A DNA stretch of 64,000 bases, taken from the NCBI GenBank assembly GCA_016290875.1, contig JAEEVL010000002.1, forward strand, positions 1 through 64,000. The letters are read 5' to 3'. The notes under the pieces are model-generated. The model ran no database searches. It saw only the letters and a program-made list of their open reading frames with translations, and was not told the DNA's origin. This document shows, piece after piece, positions 42,067 through 51,470 of the stretch. The stretch is from Ruminococcus sp. Its GTDB lineage: Bacteria; Bacillota; Clostridia; Oscillospirales; Ruminococcaceae. Numbering within the stretch: the stretch's first letter is position 1; the number at the start of each line of letters is the position of its first letter. The position numbers and the translations under genes were made by a program.

Positions 42067-45000
42067 ATGTCCGTATTCAGAATTTATGTTGAAAAGAAGC
42101 CTGAGTTCGCAGTAGAGGCACAGTCAGTCCTCAGCGATGTCAGAACCGCTCTGAGACTCAACCTTACAGGTCTCAGGATACTCAACCGTTATGACGCAGA
42201 CAAGCTCAGCGAGGAGGATTTCAAGGCTGCTATCAGCACTGTTTTCTCAGAGCCTGCTGTTGACCTCGTTTATGACGATATGCCCAGAGTCGGCGAGACC
42301 GATCGTGTATTCGCAGTAGAGTACCTCCCCGGTCAGTTCGATCAGAGAGCCGACAGCTGTGAGCAGTGTATACAGATACTCCGTCAGGGCGAGCGCTGCC
42401 GCGTCAGAAACGCAAGAGTGTACATAGTTTCCGGACACATCACGGACGAGGAGTTTGAAAAGCTCAAGTCCTATATCATAAACCCTGTCGAGAGCCGTGA
42501 GGCTTCACTTGAGACTGTTAAGTCACTCGACGCTAATTACGAGATACCCACAACAGTTGAGGTTCTCGAGGGCTTCACAAAGCTCAACGCTATCGGTCTC
42601 CACGCATTTGTTGACAAGTTCGGCCTTGCTATGGACTACGACGACATCAAGTTCTGCCAGGACTACTTCCGCAACGAGGAGCACCGCGATCCTACTATCA
42701 CTGAGATAAGAATGATTGATACCTACTGGTCTGATCACTGCCGTCATACCACATTCCTCACAAATGTTGAGAAGGTAGACATCAAGACTCCTTACATCAA
42801 GGATACATATGATATGTACCTCAATGTCCGCGAGGAGCTCGGCAGAAGCGACCGTCCTGTAACTCTTATGGACATCGGTACTCTCGCTGCAAAGAAGCTC
42901 AAGGCTGACGGACTTCTTCCTGACCTTGACGAGTCCGAGGAGATCAACGCTTGTTCCGTTAAGATAAAGGTTGACATTGACGGCAAGCTCGAGGACTGGA
43001 TCCTCATGTTCAAGAATGAGACTCACAACCACCCGACCGAGATCGAACCTTTCGGCGGTGCTGCTACTTGTCTCGGCGGTGCTATCCGTGATCCGCTCTC
43101 AGGACGTTCATATGTATACCAGGCAATGAGAGTAACAGGTGCTGCAAATCCGCTCGTACCTGTTGAGGACACTATCACAGGTAAGCTTCCGCAGAGAAAG
43201 ATCACTGTCGGAGCTGCTAACGGCTACAGCTCGTACGGCAACCAGATCGGACTTGCTACCGGTCACGTAACTGAGGTATACCACCCCGGCTATGTTGCAA
43301 AGAGAATGGAGATAGGCGCTGTACTCGGTGCTGCTCCTGCTGAGAATATAAGAAGAGAAAGACCTGTTCCGGGCGATGTAGTAATACTCCTCGGCGGCAA
43401 GACCGGACGCGACGGCTGCGGCGGTGCAACAGGTTCTTCAAAATCACATACACTCGAATCCCTCGAAAGCTGCGGCGCAGAAGTTCAGAAGGGTAATCCT
43501 CCTGAGGAGAGAAAGCTCCAGAGACTCTTCCGCAATCCTGAGGTTACAAAGCTCATCAAGCGCTGCAACGACTTTGGCGCAGGCGGTGTATCCGTTGCTA
43601 TCGGTGAGCTCACTGACGGTCTCGTTATTGACCTCAATGCTGTACCCAAGAAGTACGACGGTCTTGACGGTACTGAGATAGCTATTTCCGAGTCACAGGA
43701 GAGAATGGCAGTTGTTGTTGCTCCCGAGGACGTTGAGAAGTTCATGGCTGAGGCTGCTAAGGAAAACCTCGAGGCAACTCTCGTTGCTGACGTTGTTGAA
43801 GAACCCAGACTCAAGATGAACTGGAACGGCAACACTATCGTTGACCTTTCAAGAGAGTTCCTCAACTCAAACGGTGCTCCCAAGTATACAGACATCGAGG
43901 TTGAAGCTCCGGCTGCTGACCGCGATGACGAGCCCGGCGACAGCGCAGATAACTGGTCTGAGCTCATGGCTAACCTCAACGTATGCTCACAGAAGGGACT
44001 CGTTGAGAAGTTCGACTCCACTATCGGTGCAGGAACAGTTCTTATGCCTTTCGGCGGTGTATATCAGATGACACCTTCACAGGCTATGGCTGCAAAGATA
44101 CCGGTACTCACAGGCGAGACCAACACTTGCTCACTCATGGGTTGGGGCTATGATCCTGAAATTTCCGAGAAATCTCCTTATCACGGCGCAATGCTCGCAG
44201 TAGTTGACTCTATCGCTAAGGTAGTTGCTGCCGGAGGTACATATAAGAAGTGCTGGCTCACATTCCAGGAATACTTCGAGAGAACACAGAATGATCCCAG
44301 ACGCTGGGGACAGCCTATGGCTGCACTCCTCGGAGCTTTCAAGGCACAGCTCGAAATGGGCTGCGGCTCTATCGGCGGTAAGGACTCAATGTCCGGTACA
44401 TTCGAGAACATCGACGTTCCGCCTACACTCGTTTCATTCGCAGTATCAACTGCAATGGCTGACAAAATAGTATCTACCGAATTCAAGCAGGCAGGTTCCG
44501 ATGTTATAATGGTAGTTCCTGAGTACGACGAGAATGGTCTCCCTGTATTCGACAGCGTTAAGGCTTGCTTTGACAAGGTAGATAAGCTCATCGCTGACGG
44601 CAGAGCAGCTGCTATATGGACTATCGGCTACGGCGGTGTTGCTGAGGGTATTGCTAAGATGTGCTTCGGTAACAGGCTTGGCTTCGAGTTCAGTCAGAGA
44701 CTCAGCGGAAAGCAGCTCTACAAGCGCGGCAACGGCGGCTTCATAATCGAGCTCACAGACAGCGCTACAAACAGCGAAGAGCTTATCGGTAAGACTATTT
44801 CCGATTACAAGATCGCTGCTATCGACTATACAGTAAGTCTTGACAACCTTCAGAGAGTATGGGAAGGCAAGCTTGAGCCTGTATTCCCGTGCCGCATAAA
44901 GACTACAAACGCTACTCCCGAGGTTTACGCTAATGCAGACAGACTCCATCTCACAGCTTCTATCAAGGCTGCACAGCCGAGAGTCCTCATTCCTGTATTC

Positions 45001-45771
45001 CCCGGAACTAACTGCGAATACGATACAGCAAGAGCTTTCGAGAGAGCCGGAGCTAAGACTGAGACAGTCGTTATCCGCAACCTCTCCGCAGGCGATATCG
45101 AGGAATCGGTAAGCTACTTCGAGAGAGCTATCCGTCACTCACAGATCATCATGATCCCCGGCGGCTTCTCCGGCGGTGACGAGCCTGAGGGAAGCGGTAA
45201 ATTCATCACAGCATTCTTCCGCAACCCGAAGATCAAGGACGCTGTTCACGATCTCCTCAAGAACCGCGACGGTCTTATGCTCGGTATCTGCAATGGCTTC
45301 CAGGCACTCATCAAACTCGGTCTTGTACCTTTCGGTGAGATAATTGATATGCAGGACGAGTCTCCTACGCTCACATTCAATACTATCGCACGCCACCAGT
45401 CAATGATGGTAAATACAAGAATTGCTTCCAACAAGAGCCCGTGGCTCTATGGCTGTGAGGTAGGCGATATCCACACTATCCCGATTTCACACGGTGAGGG
45501 ACGCTTCGTAGCTCCGGCAAGCCTTATCCAGCAGATGGCTAAGAACGGTCAGATCGCTACACAGTATGTTGATATGACAGGTGCTCCTACAATGGACATC
45601 AGATACAACCCGAATACCTCTGTTGAGGCTATCGAGGGTATCACTTCACCTGACGGAAGAGTTCTCGGTAAGATGGGACACTCCGAGCGTATCGGCAGCT
45701 TTATCGCAAAGAACGTTCCCGGCGCAAAGGATCAGAAGATATTCGAGTCCGGCGTTGCATACTTCAAGTAA
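42067..45771 (+). CDS. purL: Phosphoribosylformylglycinamidine synthase (single-chain PurL)
   Basis: 1234 residues, the clostridial fused type. Synthetase domains carry DTYWSDHCRHTTF, FKNETHNHPTEIEPFGGAATCLGGAIRD and SIGGKDSMSGTF. The C-terminal glutaminase domain begins near residue 975 (PRVLIPVFPGTNCEYD) with the nucleophile Cys in MLGICNGFQ and HGEGRF near the end. It makes FGAM from FGAR, glutamine and ATP, step four of purine synthesis. Start has GGAAGGAG 7 bases upstream. Single gene, with no other pur genes in the window. Confidence 0.97.
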   Translation: MSVFRIYVEKKPEFAVEAQSVLSDVRTALRLNLTGLRILNRYDADKLSEEDFKAAISTVFSEPAVDLVYDDMPRVGETDRVFAVEYLPGQFDQRADSCEQCIQILRQGERCRVRNARVYIVSGHITDEEFEKLKSYIINPVESREASLETVKSLDANYEIPTTVEVLEGFTKLNAIGLHAFVDKFGLAMDYDDIKFCQDYFRNEEHRDPTITEIRMIDTYWSDHCRHTTFLTNVEKVDIKTPYIKDTYDMYLNVREELGRSDRPVTLMDIGTLAAKKLKADGLLPDLDESEEINACSVKIKVDIDGKLEDWILMFKNETHNHPTEIEPFGGAATCLGGAIRDPLSGRSYVYQAMRVTGAANPLVPVEDTITGKLPQRKITVGAANGYSSYGNQIGLATGHVTEVYHPGYVAKRMEIGAVLGAAPAENIRRERPVPGDVVILLGGKTGRDGCGGATGSSKSHTLESLESCGAEVQKGNPPEERKLQRLFRNPEVTKLIKRCNDFGAGGVSVAIGELTDGLVIDLNAVPKKYDGLDGTEIAISESQERMAVVVAPEDVEKFMAEAAKENLEATLVADVVEEPRLKMNWNGNTIVDLSREFLNSNGAPKYTDIEVEAPAADRDDEPGDSADNWSELMANLNVCSQKGLVEKFDSTIGAGTVLMPFGGVYQMTPSQAMAAKIPVLTGETNTCSLMGWGYDPEISEKSPYHGAMLAVVDSIAKVVAAGGTYKKCWLTFQEYFERTQNDPRRWGQPMAALLGAFKAQLEMGCGSIGGKDSMSGTFENIDVPPTLVSFAVSTAMADKIVSTEFKQAGSDVIMVVPEYDENGLPVFDSVKACFDKVDKLIADGRAAAIWTIGYGGVAEGIAKMCFGNRLGFEFSQRLSGKQLYKRGNGGFIIELTDSATNSEELIGKTISDYKIAAIDYTVSLDNLQRVWEGKLEPVFPCRIKTTNATPEVYANADRLHLTASIKAAQPRVLIPVFPGTNCEYDTARAFERAGAKTETVVIRNLSAGDIEESVSYFERAIRHSQIIMIPGGFSGGDEPEGSGKFITAFFRNPKIKDAVHDLLKNRDGLMLGICNGFQALIKLGLVPFGEIIDMQDESPTLTFNTIARHQSMMVNTRIASNKSPWLYGCEVGDIHTIPISHGEGRFVAPASLIQQMAKNGQIATQYVDMTGAPTMDIRYNPNTSVEAIEGITSPDGRVLGKMGHSERIGSFIAKNVPGAKDQKIFESGVAYFK

Positions 45772-45792
45772 TCATTAATAACTAAGAAACGA

Positions 45793-45820
45793 GGGCGCAG
45801 GTGACTGCGCCCTTATATTG
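45793..45820 (+). terminator. Probable terminator after purL
   Basis: GGGCGCA-GGTGAC-TGCGCCC stem followed by TTATATT; the T-run is weak. Confidence 0.65.
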
Positions 45821-45903
45821 TCACTACGCTGGCGTTCACAAAAAGTTTACAAATCTGATAGACAAATAATCAGTGGATATTGGTAATAGTTTATAAATTC
45901 AGC

Positions 45904-45932
45904 TTGACTAAAGTTGACATTTGGTGTATAAT
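45904..45932 (+). promoter_or_regulatory. Promoter of glgA
   Basis: TTGACT (45904-45909), 17-base spacer, TATAAT (45927-45932), 55 bases before the start codon. Confidence 0.85.
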
Positions 45933-45986
45933 GTTAATTGTAAAGCTGTACATACTGCTTACAATAGTAGAAGGAGTTGAATTAAT

Positions 45987-47441
45987 ATGAAAAATATACT
46001 TTTTGCGGCATCAGAAAGCGTACCATTCATCAAGACAGGCGGACTCGCTGACGTAGTAGGTGCGCTTCCTCAGTATCTTAATAAAAAGGAATTTGACGTA
46101 AGGGTAATTATGCCCTATTATACGTGTATCCCTGATAAATACAGAAATGATTTCAAGTATGTCACACACTTCTATATGGACTACGGTATGCGCCCCGACA
46201 GCTTTCATGTAGGCATTATGGAATATGAATACAACGGTATCAAATTCTATTTTGTGGACGATGAATACTACTTCAAGTGCGATACTCCCTATTCTTCTGA
46301 TATGAAGTGGGACATCGAGCGCTTTACTTTCTTCTGCAAGGCTGTACTTGCTATTATGCCTGTTATAGGCTTCCGTCCTGACATTATCCATTGTCACGAC
46401 TGGCAGGCTTCACTTATACCGGTGTTCCTGCACACAGCTTTTGCAACTAACCCGTTCTACAGCTCTACAAAGACTATTATGACTATCCACAACCTTAAAT
46501 TCCAGGGCGTGTGGGATATAGATACATTCAAGTACAATACTGCGCTCCCGGACTATATGTTCACACCCGACAAGCTCGAATTCCACAAGGACGCAAATAT
46601 GCTCAAGGGCGGTCTCGTTTATGCTGATTATATCACAACTGTTTCCGAGACTTACGCAGAGGAGATAAAGTATCCGTTCTTCGGTGAACAGCTTGACGGA
46701 CTCCTTAGAGCAAGATCTGCTTCGCTCCGCGGTATCGTCAACGGTATCGACTATAAGGTGTTCGATCCGTCGAATGACAAGAAGATATTTGCGGAATTCG
46801 ACAAGAAGAACGTTAAGGCTCAGAAGGCGATAAATAAGGAAAAGCTCCAGGAAGAGCTCGGTCTGCCTGTGGATAAGGACAAGTATATGATAGCTATTAT
46901 CTCGCGTCTCACCGATCAGAAGGGACTCGACCTTGTAAACTACGCTATGGAGCGTATCTGCGACGAGTTCACTCAGTTCGTAATCATCGGTACAGGTGAT
47001 CCGAGATATGAGAATATGTTCAAACATTATCAGTGGAAGTATCCGGAGAGAGTTTCTGCTAATATAATGTATTCCGATGAGCTCGCACACAAGCTTTATG
47101 CGGCAGCAGACACTATGCTTATGCCCTCGCTCTTTGAACCGTGCGGACTCACACAGCTTATTTCTCTCAGATACGGAACAGTTCCGATAGTTCGTGAGAC
47201 AGGCGGTCTCAAGGATACTGTCGTTCCTTATAATGAGTTTGACGGTACTGGTACAGGCTTCTCGTTCGCTAACTACAACGGTGATGAGATGCTCGGTGCT
47301 ATCAACTACTCAAAGCACATCTACTACAATCACCGAAAGCAGTGGGACAAAATGGTCGTTCGTGATATGGAGTGCGATTTCTCATGGAACAGTTCTGCCC
47401 GTCAATACGAAGGAATGTACGACTGGATGATCAACTGGTGA
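45987..47441 (+). CDS. glgA: Glycogen synthase (ADP-glucose type)
   Basis: 484 residues, GT5 family. ADP-glucose site KTGGLADVVGALP near residue 17, HCHDWQASLIPV, TIHNLKFQG, VNGIDYKVFDP, and C-terminal ISRLTDQKGLDLV and MPSLFEPCGLTQLISLRYGTVPIVRETGGL. It extends alpha-1,4-glucan chains from ADP-glucose. Start has GAAGGAG 9 bases upstream. Own promoter; no other glg genes beside it. Confidence 0.96.
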   Translation: MKNILFAASESVPFIKTGGLADVVGALPQYLNKKEFDVRVIMPYYTCIPDKYRNDFKYVTHFYMDYGMRPDSFHVGIMEYEYNGIKFYFVDDEYYFKCDTPYSSDMKWDIERFTFFCKAVLAIMPVIGFRPDIIHCHDWQASLIPVFLHTAFATNPFYSSTKTIMTIHNLKFQGVWDIDTFKYNTALPDYMFTPDKLEFHKDANMLKGGLVYADYITTVSETYAEEIKYPFFGEQLDGLLRARSASLRGIVNGIDYKVFDPSNDKKIFAEFDKKNVKAQKAINKEKLQEELGLPVDKDKYMIAIISRLTDQKGLDLVNYAMERICDEFTQFVIIGTGDPRYENMFKHYQWKYPERVSANIMYSDELAHKLYAAADTMLMPSLFEPCGLTQLISLRYGTVPIVRETGGLKDTVVPYNEFDGTGTGFSFANYNGDEMLGAINYSKHIYYNHRKQWDKMVVRDMECDFSWNSSARQYEGMYDWMINW

Positions 47442-47619
47442 GGCATACGCCTCTTTTCCACGTTGGCGCTTGTTTCACTCGCTCACTCTTTACGTGAATG
47501 ATAATTTGCTTTCGCACACGGCGTATAATACGCACATAATAATAACGCAGGGGCGGATAATATCCGCCCTTCAAATCTCATACCGCAGATTTTCGGCATT
47601 TTACGGTGATTTACATATT
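47442..47619. other. glgA downstream region with hairpin
   Basis: No gene. GGGCGGAT-AAT-ATCCGCCC at 47551-47569 is a perfect 8-bp stem followed by TTCAAAT and could end the glgA message. Its GCAGGGGCGG edge resembles GGCGCCCCTACA-type motifs at 17766 and 20062. Confidence 0.5.
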
Positions 47620-48159
47620 ATGAAAAGAATAATAAAAAAGTATAAAACTAACTGCACCATGCTTCTGGCTGCGGTCATAAACACTATTATCGGTGCTGCA
47701 TTTCTCGGAATGTACTTTGCAGTAGACAGCATTTCCGATGATATTATGAACTCCAATCCGGTAGTAAAGTTCCTGCTTTTACCGGGGTGGCTCTTTCTGG
47801 AGTTGTTTTCGGTCGCAGGACTTGCCATAGGAGTGCCATGTACGGTATGCGGCATTATCTGCTTTATACTTGTTGTCCCTTATCTCGGACGTATGCACAG
47901 TATACGAAAGGCTCGCAGAAAAAACGGCAGAAAGATACCGAAGGACTTGTTGGAGGAAATGCTTCAGTCCGGTGAACTTGACGAACAGGAGTATGAATCT
48001 GAGTTTGCAAAGTATGAGCTGAAAAAGGAGACTGATACCGGAAAGCCGAAACCTTCCGTTAAGGATATAGCTGTAAAAGTGCTCAGCGTCGCTTTTGTCG
48101 GAGGTATAATGGTGTGTATACCGGTGCTGATAGCAAAGTGCATATCCTCTCTGCATTGA
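47620..48159 (+). CDS. Tandem membrane-protein family member 1
   Basis: 179 residues, not a known family. It starts MKRIIKKYKTN, has two central helices (about 14-36 and 50-88), a basic conserved stretch (PYLGRMHSIRKARRKNGRKIPKDLLEEMLQSGELDEQEYESEFAKYEL), and a C-terminal helix (about 155-177). The same order occurs in the proteins at 48839 and 49636, so the three are paralogs. ATG 47620 is chosen because it restores the shared MKR-YKTN start; ribosome site is weak (GGTG). Function unknown; membrane location is clear. Confidence 0.7.
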   Translation: MKRIIKKYKTNCTMLLAAVINTIIGAAFLGMYFAVDSISDDIMNSNPVVKFLLLPGWLFLELFSVAGLAIGVPCTVCGIICFILVVPYLGRMHSIRKARRKNGRKIPKDLLEEMLQSGELDEQEYESEFAKYELKKETDTGKPKPSVKDIAVKVLSVAFVGGIMVCIPVLIAKCISSLH

Positions 48160-48197
48160 TCTGAAATTCATAAACATGAAGGATATTATGGATAAGG

Positions 48198-48806
48198 ATG
48201 AAGTTAAATTATTTTATGAGTGATTTCTGGCAAATATATTATTGTTTTTTCAAGATTGAGGATGCTGTTCCTTTTATTACGCCGCTTATAGTCACAGTGA
48301 TACTAATATGGGCTGTTTTAAAATCTAAAAAAGAAAAGCAGTATTTAGCTGATGTCCAAAGAAACTATTATCTGTATGCCGTAAAAGGTATACGCTGTAA
48401 GGGAAAAGACCTTGTTATCCTGAGCAGTAATCCGCAAAATTTAGTTGTAAAGCTTACTTATTACATCGACGGTTTTGAACATCAGGGCTTCCTTGATAAG
48501 CGCCATTTCGTGAGCTTGCAGGACATCGAGCTTCTCAGGGATGAGAATGGCTGGTTTGATCTCCTTGTACTGCCTGAAAACCTGGAACAATTTTGTTTCG
48601 TGGACTACAGAGACAGGATCGTCCATAAAAAAGCTGCTCTCAATGCCGGAAAAACATATAAGATGCCGGCAGGTGAAAAGATAGTGATTACGATTGGCCT
48701 TTTCTTTGCTGTAATTTCGGTAGTGGCGATTATAGCTGCTATTTGGTTCGTTTTGGTTTATATGCCGGATCATTGCGGCGGAGCCATGACGTTGTTCTTT
48801 CACTAA
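48198..48806 (+). CDS. Hypothetical membrane protein, 202 aa
   Basis: Not recognised. N-terminal helix (about 24-42: FITPLIVTVILIWAVL), a soluble middle of about 110 residues with beta content (NPQNLVVKLTYYIDGFEHQGFLDKRHF), then a C-terminal helix (about 162-188) and the ending YMPDHCGGAMTLFFH. The start is uncertain: ATG 48198, 48216 or another; no strong ribosome site. A decayed copy of its last third lies at 49445-49603, showing this gene was duplicated together with the family member after it. Confidence 0.6.
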   Translation: MKLNYFMSDFWQIYYCFFKIEDAVPFITPLIVTVILIWAVLKSKKEKQYLADVQRNYYLYAVKGIRCKGKDLVILSSNPQNLVVKLTYYIDGFEHQGFLDKRHFVSLQDIELLRDENGWFDLLVLPENLEQFCFVDYRDRIVHKKAALNAGKTYKMPAGEKIVITIGLFFAVISVVAIIAAIWFVLVYMPDHCGGAMTLFFH

Positions 48807-48838
48807 GTGTATTCAAACGATTGGATAAGGGATTTAGC

Positions 48839-49411
48839 ATGAAAAGATTTATCACAAGATACAAAACTAATAAGATATTATGGTACTGCGGATGGCTGCT
48901 CACAATTGACGGGGGATTCTTAATCGCCTTTGTATGGTTTACAAGAGGCTATATGGATAAGCTTAAAGAATTCGATTTGTGGGAATTTCTGCTTATCTTT
49001 CCTGTGCTGATACATTTGATTATTCTTTTGGCATACGAAGTGCTCAGGCTGGTAGGGATAGCTGCAGGCCTTCCGTGTTTTATTACTGGTGTTGTATTTA
49101 TTCTCCTTACCGCTCCGTACATTAAGCGCAGACTTGAGATATCAGCTCTGAGACGTAAGAACGGCGGATACTTTTCTGAGAAGCTTATCGAGGAAATGTA
49201 TCGATCCGGTGAGTTCAACGACGATGACCGTGCGATTGAGCTGATGAGAAACGAAAGAAGAAGCCTAAAATTAGAGAGAAGCCCATGGTTGATGTTTTTG
49301 TTGAGAACGATAAACGTCGCGATAAAAGTTTTTGTATTTCTGGTTATGATTATTTTGTCGTTTCTTCTTATTATCGCGGTTACACTGGTCTTAGCGATCT
49401 TATTATTGTGA
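48839..49411 (+). CDS. Tandem membrane-protein family member 2
   Basis: 190 residues, paralog of 47620 and 49636. Shared features: MKRFITRYKTNK start, two helical regions (about 14-36, 48-95), the GLPCFITGVVFILLTAPYIKRRLEI segment, LRRKNGGYFSEKLIEEMYRSGEFN, and a C-terminal double helix (about 150-190). ATG 48839 has GATAAGGG 8 bases upstream, and the same leader (TAAGG.ATTTAGCATG) precedes member 3. Function unknown. Confidence 0.7.
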   Translation: MKRFITRYKTNKILWYCGWLLTIDGGFLIAFVWFTRGYMDKLKEFDLWEFLLIFPVLIHLIILLAYEVLRLVGIAAGLPCFITGVVFILLTAPYIKRRLEISALRRKNGGYFSEKLIEEMYRSGEFNDDDRAIELMRNERRSLKLERSPWLMFLLRTINVAIKVFVFLVMIILSFLLIIAVTLVLAILLL

Positions 49412-49444
49412 TAATACTGACTGTCCTTGAATTAGGATTAGAAC

Positions 49445-49603
49445 GGCTGCTTTGATCTCCTTGTACTATCTGAAAATCTGAAACAGTTTTGTTTCATGGA
49501 CTACAGAGACAGGCTCGTCTATAAAAAGCTGCTCTCAATACCGGGAAAACATAATAAGATGCCGGATCATTGCGGCGGAGCTATGACAATATTCTTCCGC
49601 TAA
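49445..49603 (+). pseudogene. Decayed duplicate of the 3' part of the 48198 gene
   Basis: This stretch matches about 48549-48806 closely (for example TTTGATCTCCTTGTACT, GACTACAGAGACAGG, GATCATTGCGGCGGAGC) but has lost one A in an A-run and 99 bases between two ATGCCGG copies, so the frame is broken. It directly precedes family member 3, as the intact gene precedes member 2. Confidence 0.85.
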
Positions 49604-49635
49604 GAGTATTCAAAAAATTTAATAAGGAATTTAGC

Positions 49636-50265
49636 ATGAAAAGATTTATTACAAGATACAAAACTAACAAACTACTCCTTGAATTAGGATGGGTGCTGAC
49701 CGTTATGGGAATATTGCACCTTATACTGTTTTTTTGCACAAAGGATTGGGGAAAAGATCTTGACAATGTGTCATGGATAGAAATCATACTCATATTTCCA
49801 CTGATTCTGGACGCACTGATATATGCTTTTGTTGAAACAATAAGGATTTTCGGACTATCTCTCGGACTGTCGTGTGTTATCGGAGGTGTAACGTCACTTG
49901 TCCTTACATTTCCTTATCGAAAGCGTTTCAAAGAAATAAAAACGTTGCGTCGGCAGAATTGCGGAAAGCTGCCGGATGATTTCCTTATGGAAATGTATCA
50001 GTCCGGTGAGCTTAACAAGGTAGAATATGAAAAAGAGATTGAAAATAATCTCAAATTGTCAAAAGAGGAAAAGAGCGGCGATACTCAAAAAGATGTCAAT
50101 AATTATGTGAAGCTTAACTCGCGCCGGAAGAGACGTGATATGTTGCTGGCGTTTTCTATAGGCGTAGGTTCGATAGTAGGAGCAATTATTCTTATACCAT
50201 TATTGATCTTGCTGTTCGTACTTTTATTTATCGGAGTTTTTTGGTTGATGTCGCTTTTCTACTAA
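49636..50265 (+). CDS. Tandem membrane-protein family member 3
   Basis: 209 residues. Starts MKRFITRYKTNK, almost identical to member 2 for the first 12 residues, then diverges. Helices are at about 14-34, 47-95 and 175-207, with GLSCVIGGVTSLVLTFPYRKRF, LRRQNCGKLPDDFLMEMYQSGELNKVEYEKE and a charged loop of about 40 residues. ATG 49636 has AATAAGGA upstream, matching member 2. The upstream DNA is the decayed copy of the 48198 gene, so members 2 and 3 come from a two-gene duplication. Function unknown. Confidence 0.7.
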   Translation: MKRFITRYKTNKLLLELGWVLTVMGILHLILFFCTKDWGKDLDNVSWIEIILIFPLILDALIYAFVETIRIFGLSLGLSCVIGGVTSLVLTFPYRKRFKEIKTLRRQNCGKLPDDFLMEMYQSGELNKVEYEKEIENNLKLSKEEKSGDTQKDVNNYVKLNSRRKRRDMLLAFSIGVGSIVGAIILIPLLILLFVLLFIGVFWLMSLFY

Positions 50266-50296
50266 ACAACTATTTTAATATTGAAAAGGAATTTAT

Positions 50297-50956
50297 ATGA
50301 TAAAACTCAAAGGCGCGATTTTTGATATGGACGGTCTGCTGATAGACACCGAAAAGCTCTATCTGCGCTACTGGAAACAGTCGGCGGCAGACTTTGGCTA
50401 CGATATGCGTGATGAACACGTTTACGCGATAAGGAGCCTTGCGCGGAAATACTCTATCCCGAAGCTGAAAGGCTTTTTCGGTGAGGATTTTCCGACCGAG
50501 GACGTTCGTGCGCACCGTACAGAACTGATAAACGCTCATATAGCCGAGCATGGCATAGATCTGAAAAAAGGCGTGTTCGAGCTGCTGGACTACCTCAGAG
50601 ACAACGGTGTAATACTGGCAGTTGCTACGGCTACACCAAGAGAGAGGACTCTGAAATATCTTGAAAAGATAGGCGCAGCAGAGCGCTTTGACGCTGTTGT
50701 CTGCGGAGATATGGTCACAAGCGGAAAGCCTGATCCGGAGATATATCTTACGGCGGCAAGGGAACTCGGAATACCGCCGGAGAACTGTGCGGCGTTTGAG
50801 GATTCTCCTAACGGTCTGAAAGCGGCAAGAGCCGCAGGCTGCCATGTGGTAATGATACCGGATATGACACAGCCTCAGCCGGAGGATAAGCCGTATTATG
50901 ACGCAGTATACAACAGTCTCGACGAGGCGATAGCTTTTTTTGAGGGGAGGATATAA
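50297..50956 (+). CDS. HAD phosphatase, beta-phosphoglucomutase-like
   Basis: 219 residues. Motif I FDMDGLLIDTE near residue 9, a helical cap, motif II AVATATPRER, motif III SGKPDPEIYLTAAREL, motif IV AFEDSPNGLKAARAAGC. The second Asp of DMDG is present, so it could act as a phosphatase or phosphoglucomutase; the substrate is unknown. Start has AAAAGGA upstream. The next small gene starts 2 bases after its stop. Confidence 0.9.
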   Translation: MIKLKGAIFDMDGLLIDTEKLYLRYWKQSAADFGYDMRDEHVYAIRSLARKYSIPKLKGFFGEDFPTEDVRAHRTELINAHIAEHGIDLKKGVFELLDYLRDNGVILAVATATPRERTLKYLEKIGAAERFDAVVCGDMVTSGKPDPEIYLTAARELGIPPENCAAFEDSPNGLKAARAAGCHVVMIPDMTQPQPEDKPYYDAVYNSLDEAIAFFEGRI

Positions 50957-50958
50957 TA

Positions 50959-51204
50959 ATGCCCAGCGTATCACAGGTATTCGAGATACCAGGCTACTAT
51001 TACTTTGAAGCAGGTAATGATTTTTCGGGAAGCAAGGGCGATTTTGCCTATAAAATAGTGAACGGAGAACGCTTGCAGGCTATAACCTGGCACGGAAGGC
51101 TCTGTTCAATGAAAGCAGACATAGAGAACGAGGCGGATTTTGAAAAGACTCCCGACGGTTTTGCGGCTTTGGTAAAGTGGCTTGAGGAAACATACAATAA
51201 GTAA
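50959..51204 (+). CDS. Hypothetical protein, 81 aa
   Basis: Not recognised. Short, acidic and soluble, with strands GYYYFEAGNDF and FAYKIVNGERLQAITWHG and a C-terminal helix FAALVKWLEETYNK. GGGGAGG lies 9 bases before the ATG, overlapping the HAD gene end, so the two are probably translated together. Ends at a terminator. Confidence 0.75.
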   Translation: MPSVSQVFEIPGYYYFEAGNDFSGSKGDFAYKIVNGERLQAITWHGRLCSMKADIENEADFEKTPDGFAALVKWLEETYNK

Positions 51205-51205
51205 G

Positions 51206-51230
51206 AAAGGGCGACATTGTTCGCCCTTTT
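51206..51230 (+). terminator. Terminator after the HAD/small-protein unit
   Basis: AAAGGGCGA-ACATTG... pairs with TCGCCCTTT, followed by a short T-run. Confidence 0.8.
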
Positions 51231-51388
51231 GACGTTCTCAGACGAGGCGAAAAGGTGAATCAGCATCTCAATGTTAGAAGAATGTTAAATTGGGACTTGA
51301 TTTATTACAAAATCAGTTCATTTCATCACAAAATTGTTACAAAACAGATACAAATATTGAAGCGATGGTATTAATAAGGCTCAAACGG

Positions 51389-51417
51389 TTGACTTTTGCA
51401 AGGAATACTGTTAAAAT
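51389..51417 (+). promoter_or_regulatory. Promoter of the pseudokinase gene
   Basis: TTGACT (51389-51394), 17-base spacer, TAAAAT (51412-51417). Confidence 0.7.
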
Positions 51418-51470
51418 ATATATGATGCGCAACTATGCGCAAGTCAATCTGATACAAAGGAGGAACAGCT

